Shown in pieces: positions 26,101 to 33,865 of a stretch of 34,109 bases of DNA. The translations under genes and the position numbers were made by a program. This stretch comes from a virus. Location: positions 1-34,109 of the IMG/VR virus record IMGVR_UViG_3300042325_000122; one strand, 5' to 3'. The notes below the pieces were generated by a model. It was given only the letters and a program-made list of their open reading frames with translations. It made no database searches and was not told the origin of the DNA. Position 1 is the first letter of the stretch. Each line of letters starts with the position of its first letter.

Positions 26101-27660
26101 AATCACATTCCAGTACTGTCCTGATACATCAACATCCGGTCTGTTACCACTTGCACTTGTATGTGCTAAAATACAAATATAACTGTTTGGTCCAACACTT
26201 ATAGTATCGCCTAACACATAGTTAACACTAGTATCCCATGTTGCTGCATAGCCAGTTGCTGTAATAGTAGCAATTGCATTACCCGAAACAGTAGCAACAG
26301 TAATTAACACGTCATTAAACGGTGATAACCCGCCAACTTGTGTACCTAATATCTTAATGGTTGTATTTGCAGCATATCCAGTACCACCTGCATTTTTAGT
26401 AACAGTGTAAGAAGTACCAATTGTACTAACATCAAATGTTGCAGAGCTGCCAGCAGCTGTTATGTTTGTACCTGCTAATGCAGTATATGTCTTATTAGTA
26501 TTTGCCCATTTTACCCCTGAGTTTAATCTTGACCAATAAGTAACATTTGGTGGTTGATTGTTAGATGCAGAAGTGTGATCAGCTGTAACTACGTAAGTGT
26601 ACGCACCATTTCGTAAAACATCACCAACTAAATATGATTGCCCAGATGCCCAATCTCCAATAAACGAAAATCCGGTTGTAAATAAAGACCAATCACTTGC
26701 GTTAGCAGTAGGAGTTTTATTTGAATTATTAGTTTTACTAATATATGAATAACCACCGTACCCAACAATATCTCCAGGCTGATAAAGTGTTGCGTTATCC
26801 CATGAATCTTCATAAGTTAACCCTTCAACAAATCTTGCCCAGTTTGATTCTTCAAATAGTGTAGATGATGTATGGTATGTTGTACATATCCAAACATCGG
26901 CACCGTAGTTTACTAAGTCATTAACTGTATAACGAACAGAACTTCCACTCCATTGACCTAAATAATTAACACCTTTATGGAAATAATCCCATTTACCTTG
27001 ATCATTTTCAAGACCTAACGTAGCGGTTGCTGCAGAAGTATGACCAGCATTACACACATATGTCTGTCCTCCATACTTTACAACATCATTTACTTTATAT
27101 CTTGTTGATACTGTCCAATCAGTTAACCATGTAAAACCATCAGTAAATAAATCCCATTTACCTTGATCATTTTCAAGACCCAGCGCAGATGTTGCTGCAG
27201 AAGTATGACCAGCATTACACACATAATTTCTACCACTATATTTTACAACATCATTCTTTTTATATCTTGTTGATACTGTCCAAGTTGATTTCCAATCAAA
27301 GCTAGTTGCATATAATGTCCAATTGCTTTGATTTGCTTCAAGGCCTAATACAAGAGTTGCTGCAGAGTTGTGACTATTATTACAGATATATACAATTCCA
27401 CCATATTTTACTAAATCATTTAAATTGTAATATGTGTTAACTGTCCAGTTTGATCTCCATGTAGTACCGTCAGATACTTGATTCCATTTTGTAGGAATAC
27501 CGGTTAAATCAGTTGTAAACAAAACAGAGCTAGTATGCCCTGCTATACAAACGTATGCTTTACCACCGTTTCTAACAACATCATCTCGTAGATAAGATGT
27601 GGATGGAGTCCACTCATCTTTCCATATGAATCGTATTCTACCTAGTTTAAATTCAGCCAT
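20167..27660 (-). CDS. Giant modular adhesin / tail fibre protein (2497 aa)
   Basis: The N-terminus MAEFKLGRIRFIWKDEW is shared with the 1914-aa paralog. Residues 12-523 hold eight CBM5/12-like repeats (W...T.Y..GD.V.YGG..YVC...HTS ... W), broken between repeats 7 and 8 by an 88-aa ILGTQVGG module. A beta-helix starts near 573 (YYVGQTG, LDRPWLTVRYAAEQV). C-x-R-D helical modules lie near 655, 942, 1105 and 1315. KTGIYYETLPIIVPDNTSII (about 777) and GIRNLTVQGLTGTLGPVNSY with CIGLKIDGTIHSGGNRSVVA and YLAENGGKIRATNGNSSYGT (about 1365-1510) are beta-helix turns. About 1877-2147 are six or seven propeller-like repeats (TWTSVAYGxGTWVAIA, YSLNGITW). The C-terminus from about 2311 has VRLTGHDFLNIGTGN, STDQDGNFTVGNLFSVQQ and VIPTQKAIKSYI. 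It probably binds host polysaccharide. It is one of the longest genes to be expected in such a phage. Confidence 0.8.
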   Translation of the reverse strand: MAEFKLGRIRFIWKDEWTPSTSYLRDDVVRNGGKAYVCIAGHTSSVLFTTDLTGIPTKWNQVSDGTTWRSNWTVNTYYNLNDLVKYGGIVYICNNSHNSAATLVLGLEANQSNWTLYATSFDWKSTWTVSTRYKKNDVVKYSGRNYVCNAGHTSAATSALGLENDQGKWDLFTDGFTWLTDWTVSTRYKVNDVVKYGGQTYVCNAGHTSAATATLGLENDQGKWDYFHKGVNYLGQWSGSSVRYTVNDLVNYGADVWICTTYHTSSTLFEESNWARFVEGLTYEDSWDNATLYQPGDIVGYGGYSYISKTNNSNKTPTANASDWSLFTTGFSFIGDWASGQSYLVGDVLRNGAYTYVVTADHTSASNNQPPNVTYWSRLNSGVKWANTNKTYTALAGTNITAAGSSATFDVSTIGTSYTVTKNAGGTGYAANTTIKILGTQVGGLSPFNDVLITVATVSGNAIATITATGYAATWDTSVNYVLGDTISVGPNSYICILAHTSASGNRPDVDVSGQYWNVIAAGAQDSVLTTAGDIPYMSQSGPTRLAIGDPGQVLKVSPTLLPSWGYFGVIDQIYYVGQTGLNNPAPSYGATLDRPWLTVRYAAEQVTNGPLNPNAKYFLTNNRAYIQKEVIGWINSQITNNTLPFTSAFTYNESKCERDIGYVVDALAYDLSHGGNAKVVEVAQSYVSGSYTVLGTQSSQDVAGYNYMLSVINSVIASTSPNTSYQATVTRVSNNLKPVEPGVVTLLSNLVGVITAAITAGVSTNIPAVVSTTYSIFVKTGIYYETLPIIVPDNTSIIGDELRSTNIRPSPSLIASNDIAKSISAVTYIQSITSDIISNTTVASPYQVTVSQDVHLPAGSVGSTSAVTAVSENADVMYTILNGGTVSAPPYTYTDPTSYNTGFLNARRLINANKQFLKDEVTAFMVLNYSSIWTMLGPAGQASCTRDIGYIVDAVYYDLTYGTTLIPCNLATTIVARSYYSNNNFVELITEKPAALAVQDRIKTIIASIAQGTAITRTTGNTTTQDVSGSGGSTNAGTFAQDRIQEIYNTINTGITPTLLAPTTSWVASGLVAANTALQAAKSQIQLDCLAYVKAHNATLLFNQTTCSRDVGYMIDAIGYDMMFGSNFLSCQTGMSYYRAVASAQIVLSGQKSATLGMITFLKYTAKYIAASGSAALANALWTDVIANMSGTSVPNAGSNFTNASNDAINGAYQLLANADFLAAESVAYINTFNTTVTASSTTTFTCTSTSWMVAGDKITFTGSIFGGINLSVNYYIHTVVNGVSFKISSTVGGSAETLTTGTGSMIVSYVYDPISCARDMKILVTSVANDIINIGNYSSQWSAACYSTAVSGSLLSDMFYVRNSTGIRNLTVQGLTGTLGPVNSYGTKRPTAGAYVSLDPGWGPNDRRTWITSRSPYIQNVTTFGTGCIGLKIDGTIHSGGNRSVVANDFTQILSDGIGVWCTGSQSLTELVSVFSYYGYMGYLAENGGKIRATNGNSSYGTYGTVAEGVDIYETPLIATVNNYANQALITNVITNAVDRIYRVEFLNAGTKYNTATFSFSGTGYGAVSVANEFRDNAVFETKLLSNGENYVTSANTGQSGNTTSITIAAVDLAINSTYIGMSIQITSGLGTGQYGYIVRYNSGSKVAMVAKESFSAIVATGTTVTSNLITVPSTATLYVNMPVIFTGTAIGGLAVGTVYYVISTGFTSTQFSVSTSVGGSAVTLSTITASTMTLNAAGWDHVVSGTPILAALDTTSSYIIEPRVQFASPGYSATSVTQQNAAWIDSIYGDINTTYTAVSPTGGAGTSATFNIVKTGVSYAVTLNAGGINYVKDNVLTILGTSLGGAAPLNNLTITVNNVVNGVISNFTYNGLGAGGNYVAIAGSGTLTQYSVDGTNWVTGGALPVSSSWTAVTYGTLSGVGTWVAVQNGSLNTAKSVDGGATWSSAGSLSTTGNWSDVAYGNNRYIAVLSGSATANITSNATVWTSTGALPTPTTWTSVAYGAGTWVAIASGGTSAAYSINDGTSWTPAALPVAATWKSVTYGNGKFVAIASGSTIAAYSLNGITWYSSQPLPASQAWTQVKYGQGVFFAVATGTTTIAASSEDGIAWISRTLLTSTSWPTVSFGNPNSTPIWAALSSATTTANNIVTGATAQGRVKVSSGSISEFRIVEPGSGYNAIPIVTVTDSNVTSPFTWQVRTGVGVLANPTFNNRGTQYSVASASVIGNGYADMFQPGNYVNISGLASAPIPGSNVVFTGDPTYYKLVAVLNYMGTGGGQSPYNATLQLSPAVPIANAPAHGVIVTMRIQYSQVRLTGHDFLNIGTGNFPSTNFPGAPALAVDSEKQTVAFGGGRVFYTSTDQDGNFTVGNLFSVQQSTGVATLNADAFNIAGLNQLTLGSVTLGGTSATITSFSTDPYFTANSDNVIPTQKAIKSYISSQIGGGGSSLNVNTITAGVVYIAGNTISTTTGVQINVANTMNFIGGVSGSPLAMNFLLS
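23590..25225 (-). repeat. ~540-aa block with three C-x-R-D helical modules, absent from the paralog
   Basis: In the 1914-aa paralog the beta-helix runs from VGDELHSTIVHP straight into DMFRVRNGTGIRN. In the 2497-aa protein the same two segments (IGDELRSTNIRP and DMFYVRNSTGIRN) are separated by about 540 residues. These carry CTRDIGYIVDAVYYDL, CSRDVGYMIDAIGYDM and the degenerate CARDMKILVTSVANDI. The block is read as an in-frame insertion, or a loss in the paralog. Confidence 0.7.
26092..27627 (-). repeat. Eight CBM5/12-like repeats, N-terminus of the 2497-aa protein
   Basis: The repeats are 50-55 aa each. Repeat 3 is typical: W-T-V-S-T-R-Y-K-K-N-D-V-V-K-Y, then YVCNAGHTSAAT, then GLENDQGKWDLF. 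The aromatic residues W, Y and the final W fit the sugar-binding face of CBM5/12 modules. Repeats 5-7 are more diverged. Confidence 0.75.
26986..27225 (-). repeat. Recent DNA-level duplication: two 75-base near-identical units 165 bases apart
   Basis: 26986-27060 and 27151-27225 begin with the same 29 or so bases and share the run GTTGCTGCAGAAGTATGACC in the same position. The offset is 165 bases, exactly one 55-aa repeat. They encode the ends of CBM-like repeats 4 and 3, which differ at few residues, showing a recent repeat gain by unequal recombination. Confidence 0.85.
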
Positions 27661-27684
27661 TCAATGCTCCAAAATTCTTTATTA

Positions 27685-27692
27685 TATTTATT
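27685..27692 (-). promoter_or_regulatory. T4-late-promoter-like octamer before the 2497-aa gene
   Basis: On the minus strand it reads AATAAATA, in the 58-base gap between the two giant genes, 25 bases before the ATG at 27660. TTGGAGC follows as ribosome binding site. The sequence around it is very AT-rich, so chance occurrence is possible. Confidence 0.3.
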
Positions 27693-27718
27693 CATTTGAT
27701 ATTACTAATTTTCAATAT

Positions 27719-30700
27719 TTAGTCAGTAGATCCAGGTGATTGCATAAAATATTGCAATGCTAACATAGTACCGGCAATCCCGCCTGTGAAATTAACATTG
27801 TTATTCATTACAATAGTATCGTTTGACGATGAAAAAATGCGTTGCGGGCCGATACCGACTGTACCAGCAGTTAAAATAGACGTCATTGCATTTGCACCAC
27901 CGCTACTAATTAGTCTAGCCAAATAAGATTTAATAGCTTTTTGTGTAGGGACAATGTTATCACTATTTGCAGTAAAGTAAGAGTCGGTTGAAAATTGCGT
28001 AATTGTAACAGTGTTTTGTCCAATTTGCACGCCGCCTAATGTAATTTGATTTAATCCTGCTAGGTTAAATAAATCTGCCGAAATTGTAACAATACCAGTT
28101 GCTTGTTGTACTGCAAATTGCCCACCTACTTTAAAGTTACCGTCTTGATCAGTTGCAGTTACAAATACCCGTCCTTGATTATTTTCTTGAACTTGATATG
28201 CCTGTAATGCTAACGTAATATCAGTATTAGGAAAATTAGTCGATTCTTTATTACCGGTTCCAATTAACAAAAAGTCGTGACCAGTTAACCGAACTTGACT
28301 GTATTTTTGTCTAATTTCAACTGCAGTGGCATGAACCGGAGCAGTCATTCTAGTAAGTGCAGGTGCAATTTGAAAATAATAAGTACCTGTTGAAATTAGA
28401 GTAATGTTAACAATTTTAAATTGTGTTGAGTTTCCGGAAATTGCAATACTAGCTCCTGGACTAGGTGCTGCGTCCAACCCGCTAACATAAACATATTTAG
28501 AAATACTTGGAATATCTGCAAATCCGTTACCGCTAATTGTACAACTTGTAGTTGAAGTTTGATAATTATTTCCTCGATTTGTAAAAGAAGGATTCCCTAA
28601 GACACCGTCTGCAGTTCTACAATTTACAATTACTGTTGTTATGGCATCTGGTGCAGTAAGAGTTACTACTGCAGATCCTAATGTGTACGCAAACATATTA
28701 GCAGACGCAACCGTTTGAGTTAAACTTATAGTGTAGTTAACTGCATTAAATGTAACTGTTAGACTTGGCGAACCATTAATTTGTCCATTTTCAACTGTGT
28801 ATTTTGTTCCAGTTATCAATGTAGAAGATTGACTAACAGTTGTATTGATTAACCATGTACTATTGATCCCTGCTCCTGCTATATTTGAAACAATAAACAC
28901 TTCTGCAGGTATAGCGCCACCGGTTAACACCATGCCTGCAGAAATAACTCCAGAAGTCATTCCAGTTACAGTTAGCGTAGTTCCGGTTATTGATCCAGTA
29001 AATACTGCAGTGATTGTTCCTGTAATAGTTGTACCGGAACTTGCTGCTCCGTTATCGATTACCATGCCAAACGTAACAGTTCCTGAAACTATTGAAACAA
29101 TAGTTAAAGATGTATTTGATATAAACCCAGTAAATACTGCATTATTTACTGTAGTAATAGACGTATTAGCAGATATATTACCTCGACCGCCGCCTAAAAA
29201 CAAGCCTGCAGCAAGAGCACCTGATATTACATAAGTAACAGATAATGTTGTATTAGAGATAGAACCAACAAATTGCACTACAGTTGGAGTTAGTGAATAT
29301 CCGCTGCCAGGTTCCCAAATATTAATGCTACCAATTTTTCCGGATGCAATTACTGCTCTACCAAACGATTGAGCACCTGCTAGTATTTGTCTACCTGCAG
29401 ATGAACCGGCGGTTGCTACTGCAATGAATTGTCTTAATGATGATGGATTTCCAAATGCAACCGCTGACCATTGATTAGATGCTAAAATACTTCGAGTAAT
29501 CCATACTATTCCGTCTTGTGTTGTAGCAATTGTATTTGTTCCGGTTGCAACTGCAACAAACACACCTTGCCCGTATGCAATAGATGTCCACGCTGCTGCA
29601 GTTAACACAGCAGATGCTACCCAAGTAATACCATCTAATGAATAAACAACTGATGTTCCTGAAGTTGCAATAGCAATAAATCTACCATTACCATATGTAA
29701 TGCTTGCCCATGTTGCAGTTGTTGGTAATGTTACGCTAGTCCAAGTTGTTCCATTAGTTGAATATGCAGCTGCATTTGTACTACCACTAGCAAACGATAC
29801 ATACGTGCTAGCACCGTATGCAATTTTTCCAGATTGTATGCCAGTAGCAGCTACAGGAGCCCATGATACACCATTAGATGATACTAATAATTCAGTAGTA
29901 CTATAACTCACAACTACAAATGTAGTACCAACTGCAATTACATTTGAATACGATGCGCCTGTTGAAAAAGTACCCGAGTCCCATGTAATACCGTCATTTG
30001 AGAATGCGTATGATGTAGTAGTTGCATTTACAGAGACAAATATTCCATTTGTATATGCTACCGTTGGGGATATTAAACTTGGGAAATTTGATCCTACAGA
30101 CCATGTTGTACCGTCAGTTGAATATGCTGCATTTGAAAACGATGCAACGCTTACAAATTTGCCATTGCCATATACCACACCTGTCCAAGATGCAGCCGGT
30201 AAAGTAACTGCAGTTGATGAGTATAACGGTGTTGAAAATGTAACACGAGGTTCAATATTGTATACAGTAGTAGCATCAAGTTCTGATAAAATTACAGTAC
30301 CCGGAATCATGTGATTCCACCCAATTAATCCCGTTTGTTCGTTATATACCGTTGCAACTTTTCCAATTTCGTCATATGCCTGAATATACCCGTATTGTCC
30401 AACACCGGTTCCGCTAGTTAATACAATTCGCATGCCTATATAATTTACAGCAAGATTAGTGTCATTTGACGCAATTGTAATTGTAGTTGCATCACCGGTT
30501 TGTGCATGGTTGCTTGCTGTAGAATACCCGTCGCCACCTGCAGATATTTCTGTTCCATATATTTTATTTTCAAAGATTGCGCGATCTCTAAATTCATCAG
30601 CAACTGCAATTGCTCCAGTACCGGAACCTGCAAACGAATATGCCGCTGCTGTATAATTTTGCCCAGCTGTTAAATATTCTAATAATATAATTTTATTTTG

Positions 30701-33463
30701 AGATTCACCTGCAACTACTGACGCAACTTGTGCTTCTTGTGTTCTATTATTAATAGTTCCTAATTGAGGAGTTTCTGATAAATCGTACCCTTCCGCAACC
30801 GTACCGTAGTTACCATATGAACTATTACCATTAGTAGCACGGATTCTACCACCATTTTCTGCTAAATATCCAATATGTCCATAATATGAAAACACAGATA
30901 CTAATTCAACTAATGCGTTAGATCCGGTACACCAAACGCCAATTCCGTCACTTAATACTTGTGTAAAATCGTTTGCTACAATAGATTTATTCCCACCACC
31001 GTGTAAATTTCCATCAATTTTTAAACCAACACAACCCACACCAAAGTTTGTAACATTTTGAATATACGGCGATCTTGTAGTAATCCAAGTTGATGAATCA
31101 GCCGGTCCTGCACCACCATCTAAACTAACATAAGCACCTGCAGATGGACGTTTTGTTAAATATTGATTAGCTGGTCCTAATGTTCCAGATAATCCTTTTA
31201 ATGACATATTTCTTATACCAGTGCCATTTCGTACTCTAAACATATCAACTAATTCATTGCCAATAGCCGGATGTACAATGGTACTATGAAGTTCATCACC
31301 TACTAATGCAGTATCAGCAGGAACAATAATTGGTGTATTTTCATAATATGTACCAGTTTTAATAAAAATAGTTGCATCTAACCCGCCGGTAATTTTAGGT
31401 ATATTTGAAGTTGTTTGTGTAGTTAGTGCGTTAATTAATATGTTTGATAATGTTGTTATTAAGTTGTTAATTCCTAGTTCAGGAGGATATGATGGATTAA
31501 TAACTTGTAATGCAGGAACAGTTACTCCGTTTAACAATTGATAACTTTGCAAAGGTGCAGAGTTTGAAACTGCGTCTTGAATCAATGATATCATTTTTGT
31601 TAATGCTGCAATAATATACGGCATGTCATTTGCAACGTCTGTATTAAAGAATAAATTAGTACCTGGTTGAAAATATGCGTATGTATTAGTAACTAGTTGG
31701 CTATTACCGCCGCGAGATATATCATAAGATAATGCATTAAAGATAATACTTGCATCTCGAATTGTTTTAGATTGATCAATTACAGAACTAACAGTAAATG
31801 GACTAATATTATTAGCTTTTTGATATAACATCCATTGATACATCTCTGCAAGTACCCATGCTCTATTTGAAGTTAATAAAAAATTTGCATTTTGATTTTG
31901 TGTACCAGCTTTAACAAAATCACAAGCATATTTAATAGTCTTAAATGGTAGATCTAACGTTTTACCATAAGATGGATCATCAACTCCTGATGGTGATACG
32001 TAGTATATGTAACCAATTTCTCCAAAACCGCCAAAATATGGTAATATTTCTGATTTAAACAATTGACTTGTTTGGCCAATTCCTGTTCTTATATTTTCAT
32101 CTAAGTTATAAGAAACTGTATCGCCTGCGTATGTTAATGGATTGCGTGGATCACCATCTATTACTCGTTCCCAATAAGTGTTATCAATTGACGGTTTGAT
32201 TAAATTTAATGCAATATGCGCTAAAATGCAACGGTACAATGTAGATGCATAATCAACAATGTCACCGACTGCATAAGCTGTTGACACTACCCATACTTTA
32301 TGCCATTCGTCCCCCGGTACAACTAATGTCCACACTGAATTAGTTGTGGGTTCTTGCGAGGAAGTGTTAGCATTTGCTACATATAATCTACCGTTACGAC
32401 GAACAAGATCACCAGTTTTAAATGTAGTAACATTATCCCAATTACCAACAACTTTAAATCCAATTGTTAATAATCTCCAGTCAAGTAGATGACCGTATGG
32501 GATAACATTAAGATTGTGATTAAGACAAGTATAACTATATCCGCCGTATCTTACAATATCTCCCGGAACATATTGTGTAATATCAGTCCATTGATCAACA
32601 TATTCGTTACCTGGGATATAAATTGCCCAGTTATTTGGATCAAATGTAGAAACTGAAGTATGGCCTGCTGTACAAATCCATACATTTGCACCATATTTTA
32701 CAGTGTCGTTTAATTTATATCGAACTGCTAATGCAAAAATACCTTTATGATCAATACCAGCATGAATAACAGTCCATTTTTCTATATCAGCTTCAAGACC
32801 TAACGCATCTGTTGCAGCTGCAGCATGACCGGTAACACAAGAGTAAACAATACCGCCATATCTAACAGTACTATTAATTTCATATCGTGCTCCGGGTATC
32901 CAATTTGATTGCCAATTTTCTGAGGTTGATACAACATCCCATTTAGCAATATCTGGTGTAACACCGGTTGAAATAGTAGATGCTGACACATGCGTAGTAT
33001 TACACCGATATAAATTTCCTGATATTTTTACAATATCATTAACTTTATAGTTAGTTAATGGTAGCCACGCATTCCCCCATTTTTCAGCAATTGCGTATAT
33101 TACCCATTTGCTTAATGTGTATTCTAATCCTAATGGATCACTAGTATGTGATTCGTTACATACATAGATTAAACTTCCGTATCTAACAATGTCACCTAAA
33201 TTATACAACGTGCTTCCAGTCCAGTTATTTCTAAATTCATAACCGTCAAACCATAGTACCCATTTTGGTTTAGGAATATCTGGTTCTGATGCAGTATCTA
33301 CGTAGTTAAGGTCTGTATAAAAATTAGAACTTGAAGTGTGGCCAACTAAACAGACATATGATTTGCCGCCGTATCGGACAATATCGTCCTTTCTAAATAA
33401 AGTAGCAGCTATCCAATCTCCTACCCATGAAAATCTAATTCTTTCTAATTTAAACTCAGCCAT
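27719..33463 (-). CDS. Giant modular adhesin / tail fibre protein, paralog (1914 aa)
   Basis: This paralog has the same order as the 2497-aa protein. MAEFKLERIRFSWVGDW opens eight CBM5/12-like repeats (residues 12-437). The beta-helix begins near 484 (YYVSPSGVDDPSYGKTLDLP). One diverged helical module lies near 565-588 (IRDASIIFNALSYDISRGGN, with the Cys replaced). Then come KTGTYYENTPIIVPADTALV (about 700) and beta-helix turns at about 738-898 (GIRNMSLKGLSGTLGPANQY, CVGLKIDGNLHGGGNKSIVA). Six or seven propeller-like repeats follow at about 1088-1384 (TWASITYGNGRFIAIA, YSLDGITW), then a stretch of TTLTVT repeats (about 1398-1500) not seen in the paralog. The C-terminus from about 1725 has VRLTGHDFLLIGTGN, TATDQDGNFKVGGQFAVQQ and IVPTQKAIKSYLARL. 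GAGG precedes the ATG. Polysaccharide binding is inferred from the modules; no hydrolase active site could be assigned. Confidence 0.8.
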   Translation of the reverse strand: MAEFKLERIRFSWVGDWIAATLFRKDDIVRYGGKSYVCLVGHTSSSNFYTDLNYVDTASEPDIPKPKWVLWFDGYEFRNNWTGSTLYNLGDIVRYGSLIYVCNESHTSDPLGLEYTLSKWVIYAIAEKWGNAWLPLTNYKVNDIVKISGNLYRCNTTHVSASTISTGVTPDIAKWDVVSTSENWQSNWIPGARYEINSTVRYGGIVYSCVTGHAAAATDALGLEADIEKWTVIHAGIDHKGIFALAVRYKLNDTVKYGANVWICTAGHTSVSTFDPNNWAIYIPGNEYVDQWTDITQYVPGDIVRYGGYSYTCLNHNLNVIPYGHLLDWRLLTIGFKVVGNWDNVTTFKTGDLVRRNGRLYVANANTSSQEPTTNSVWTLVVPGDEWHKVWVVSTAYAVGDIVDYASTLYRCILAHIALNLIKPSIDNTYWERVIDGDPRNPLTYAGDTVSYNLDENIRTGIGQTSQLFKSEILPYFGGFGEIGYIYYVSPSGVDDPSYGKTLDLPFKTIKYACDFVKAGTQNQNANFLLTSNRAWVLAEMYQWMLYQKANNISPFTVSSVIDQSKTIRDASIIFNALSYDISRGGNSQLVTNTYAYFQPGTNLFFNTDVANDMPYIIAALTKMISLIQDAVSNSAPLQSYQLLNGVTVPALQVINPSYPPELGINNLITTLSNILINALTTQTTSNIPKITGGLDATIFIKTGTYYENTPIIVPADTALVGDELHSTIVHPAIGNELVDMFRVRNGTGIRNMSLKGLSGTLGPANQYLTKRPSAGAYVSLDGGAGPADSSTWITTRSPYIQNVTNFGVGCVGLKIDGNLHGGGNKSIVANDFTQVLSDGIGVWCTGSNALVELVSVFSYYGHIGYLAENGGRIRATNGNSSYGNYGTVAEGYDLSETPQLGTINNRTQEAQVASVVAGESQNKIILLEYLTAGQNYTAAAYSFAGSGTGAIAVADEFRDRAIFENKIYGTEISAGGDGYSTASNHAQTGDATTITIASNDTNLAVNYIGMRIVLTSGTGVGQYGYIQAYDEIGKVATVYNEQTGLIGWNHMIPGTVILSELDATTVYNIEPRVTFSTPLYSSTAVTLPAASWTGVVYGNGKFVSVASFSNAAYSTDGTTWSVGSNFPSLISPTVAYTNGIFVSVNATTTSYAFSNDGITWDSGTFSTGASYSNVIAVGTTFVVVSYSTTELLVSSNGVSWAPVAATGIQSGKIAYGASTYVSFASGSTNAAAYSTNGTTWTSVTLPTTATWASITYGNGRFIAIATSGTSVVYSLDGITWVASAVLTAAAWTSIAYGQGVFVAVATGTNTIATTQDGIVWITRSILASNQWSAVAFGNPSSLRQFIAVATAGSSAGRQILAGAQSFGRAVIASGKIGSINIWEPGSGYSLTPTVVQFVGSISNTTLSVTYVISGALAAGLFLGGGRGNISANTSITTVNNAVFTGFISNTSLTIVSIVSGTVTFGMVIDNGAASSGTTITGTITAVFTGSITGTTLTVTGMTSGVISAGMVLTGGAIPAEVFIVSNIAGAGINSTWLINTTVSQSSTLITGTKYTVENGQINGSPSLTVTFNAVNYTISLTQTVASANMFAYTLGSAVVTLTAPDAITTVIVNCRTADGVLGNPSFTNRGNNYQTSTTSCTISGNGFADIPSISKYVYVSGLDAAPSPGASIAISGNSTQFKIVNITLISTGTYYFQIAPALTRMTAPVHATAVEIRQKYSQVRLTGHDFLLIGTGNKESTNFPNTDITLALQAYQVQENNQGRVFVTATDQDGNFKVGGQFAVQQATGIVTISADLFNLAGLNQITLGGVQIGQNTVTITQFSTDSYFTANSDNIVPTQKAIKSYLARLISSGGANAMTSILTAGTVGIGPQRIFSSSNDTIVMNNNVNFTGGIAGTMLALQYFMQSPGSTD
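32153..33430 (-). repeat. Eight CBM5/12-like repeats, N-terminus of the 1914-aa protein
   Basis: Eight units of 49-63 aa with the pattern W...T.Y..GDIVRYGG..YVC...HTS ... W. Examples are LYNLGDIVRYGSLIYVCNES and YVPGDIVRYGGYSYTCLN. Each aligns with the repeat of the same number in the 2497-aa protein, so the eight-repeat array is older than the gene duplication. Confidence 0.75.
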
Positions 33464-33494
33464 TTTTTACCTCATAATTATGTAAATTCATTTG

Positions 33495-33854
33495 TTATAT
33501 ACCGGTTGGATACTGATATGCCGAATACATTCTTACTACTAAATTTCCAGTGTCATCAATAAAGTAAAACAAGTTGCAATCATCCCATCTGTATTGTTCA
33601 TATTGTAAATTATCAAACACTAATTCGTGATGTACATCTCGTCCTTCAAAAAAATCCACACCTTGTGCAAATTCGTTGTAGTTTTCGTCCATAGCACCTG
33701 AATAATTGATTGCTACAATTTCGTTATCTGTTAATTGATTTACACGGGTAAAATATAATTCCCCGTCGTCTGTTCTGCGTAATGCATAGAAATATCTAGA
33801 ATTAGTTCCTAATAATTCTCTTTGGTCGATGTCTCCGCCAACATAATATGCCAT
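33495..33854 (-). CDS. Conserved small virion-type protein (119 aa), unknown role
   Basis: The protein starts MAYYVGGDIDQRELLGTNSR, then YFYALRRTDDGELYFTRVNQ. It is acidic and aromatic, with NYNEFAQGVDFFEGRDVHHE and YEQYRWDDCNLFYFIDDTGN, and ends VVRMYSAYQYPTG. I recall similar proteins beside adhesin genes in marine T4-like phages but no tested function. AAGGGAA is the ribosome binding site. It follows the edge gene by 11 bases and precedes the 1914-aa gene by 31 bases, all on the minus strand, so it belongs to the late structural block. Another possibility is a small assembly factor for the giant adhesins. Confidence 0.6.
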   Translation of the reverse strand: MAYYVGGDIDQRELLGTNSRYFYALRRTDDGELYFTRVNQLTDNEIVAINYSGAMDENYNEFAQGVDFFEGRDVHHELVFDNLQYEQYRWDDCNLFYFIDDTGNLVVRMYSAYQYPTGI

Positions 33855-33865
33855 AGTTTATTCCC

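Noticed and set aside
26986-27225. CRISPR-like direct repeat pair
   Set aside because: There are only two copies, in frame within coding repeats at a 55-aa period, with coding 'spacers'; it is a protein repeat.
28845-29234. 129-aa plus-strand open frame inside the 1914-aa gene
   Set aside because: It is a valine/proline-rich mirror of the TTLTVT repeats; no start signal or recognisable domain.
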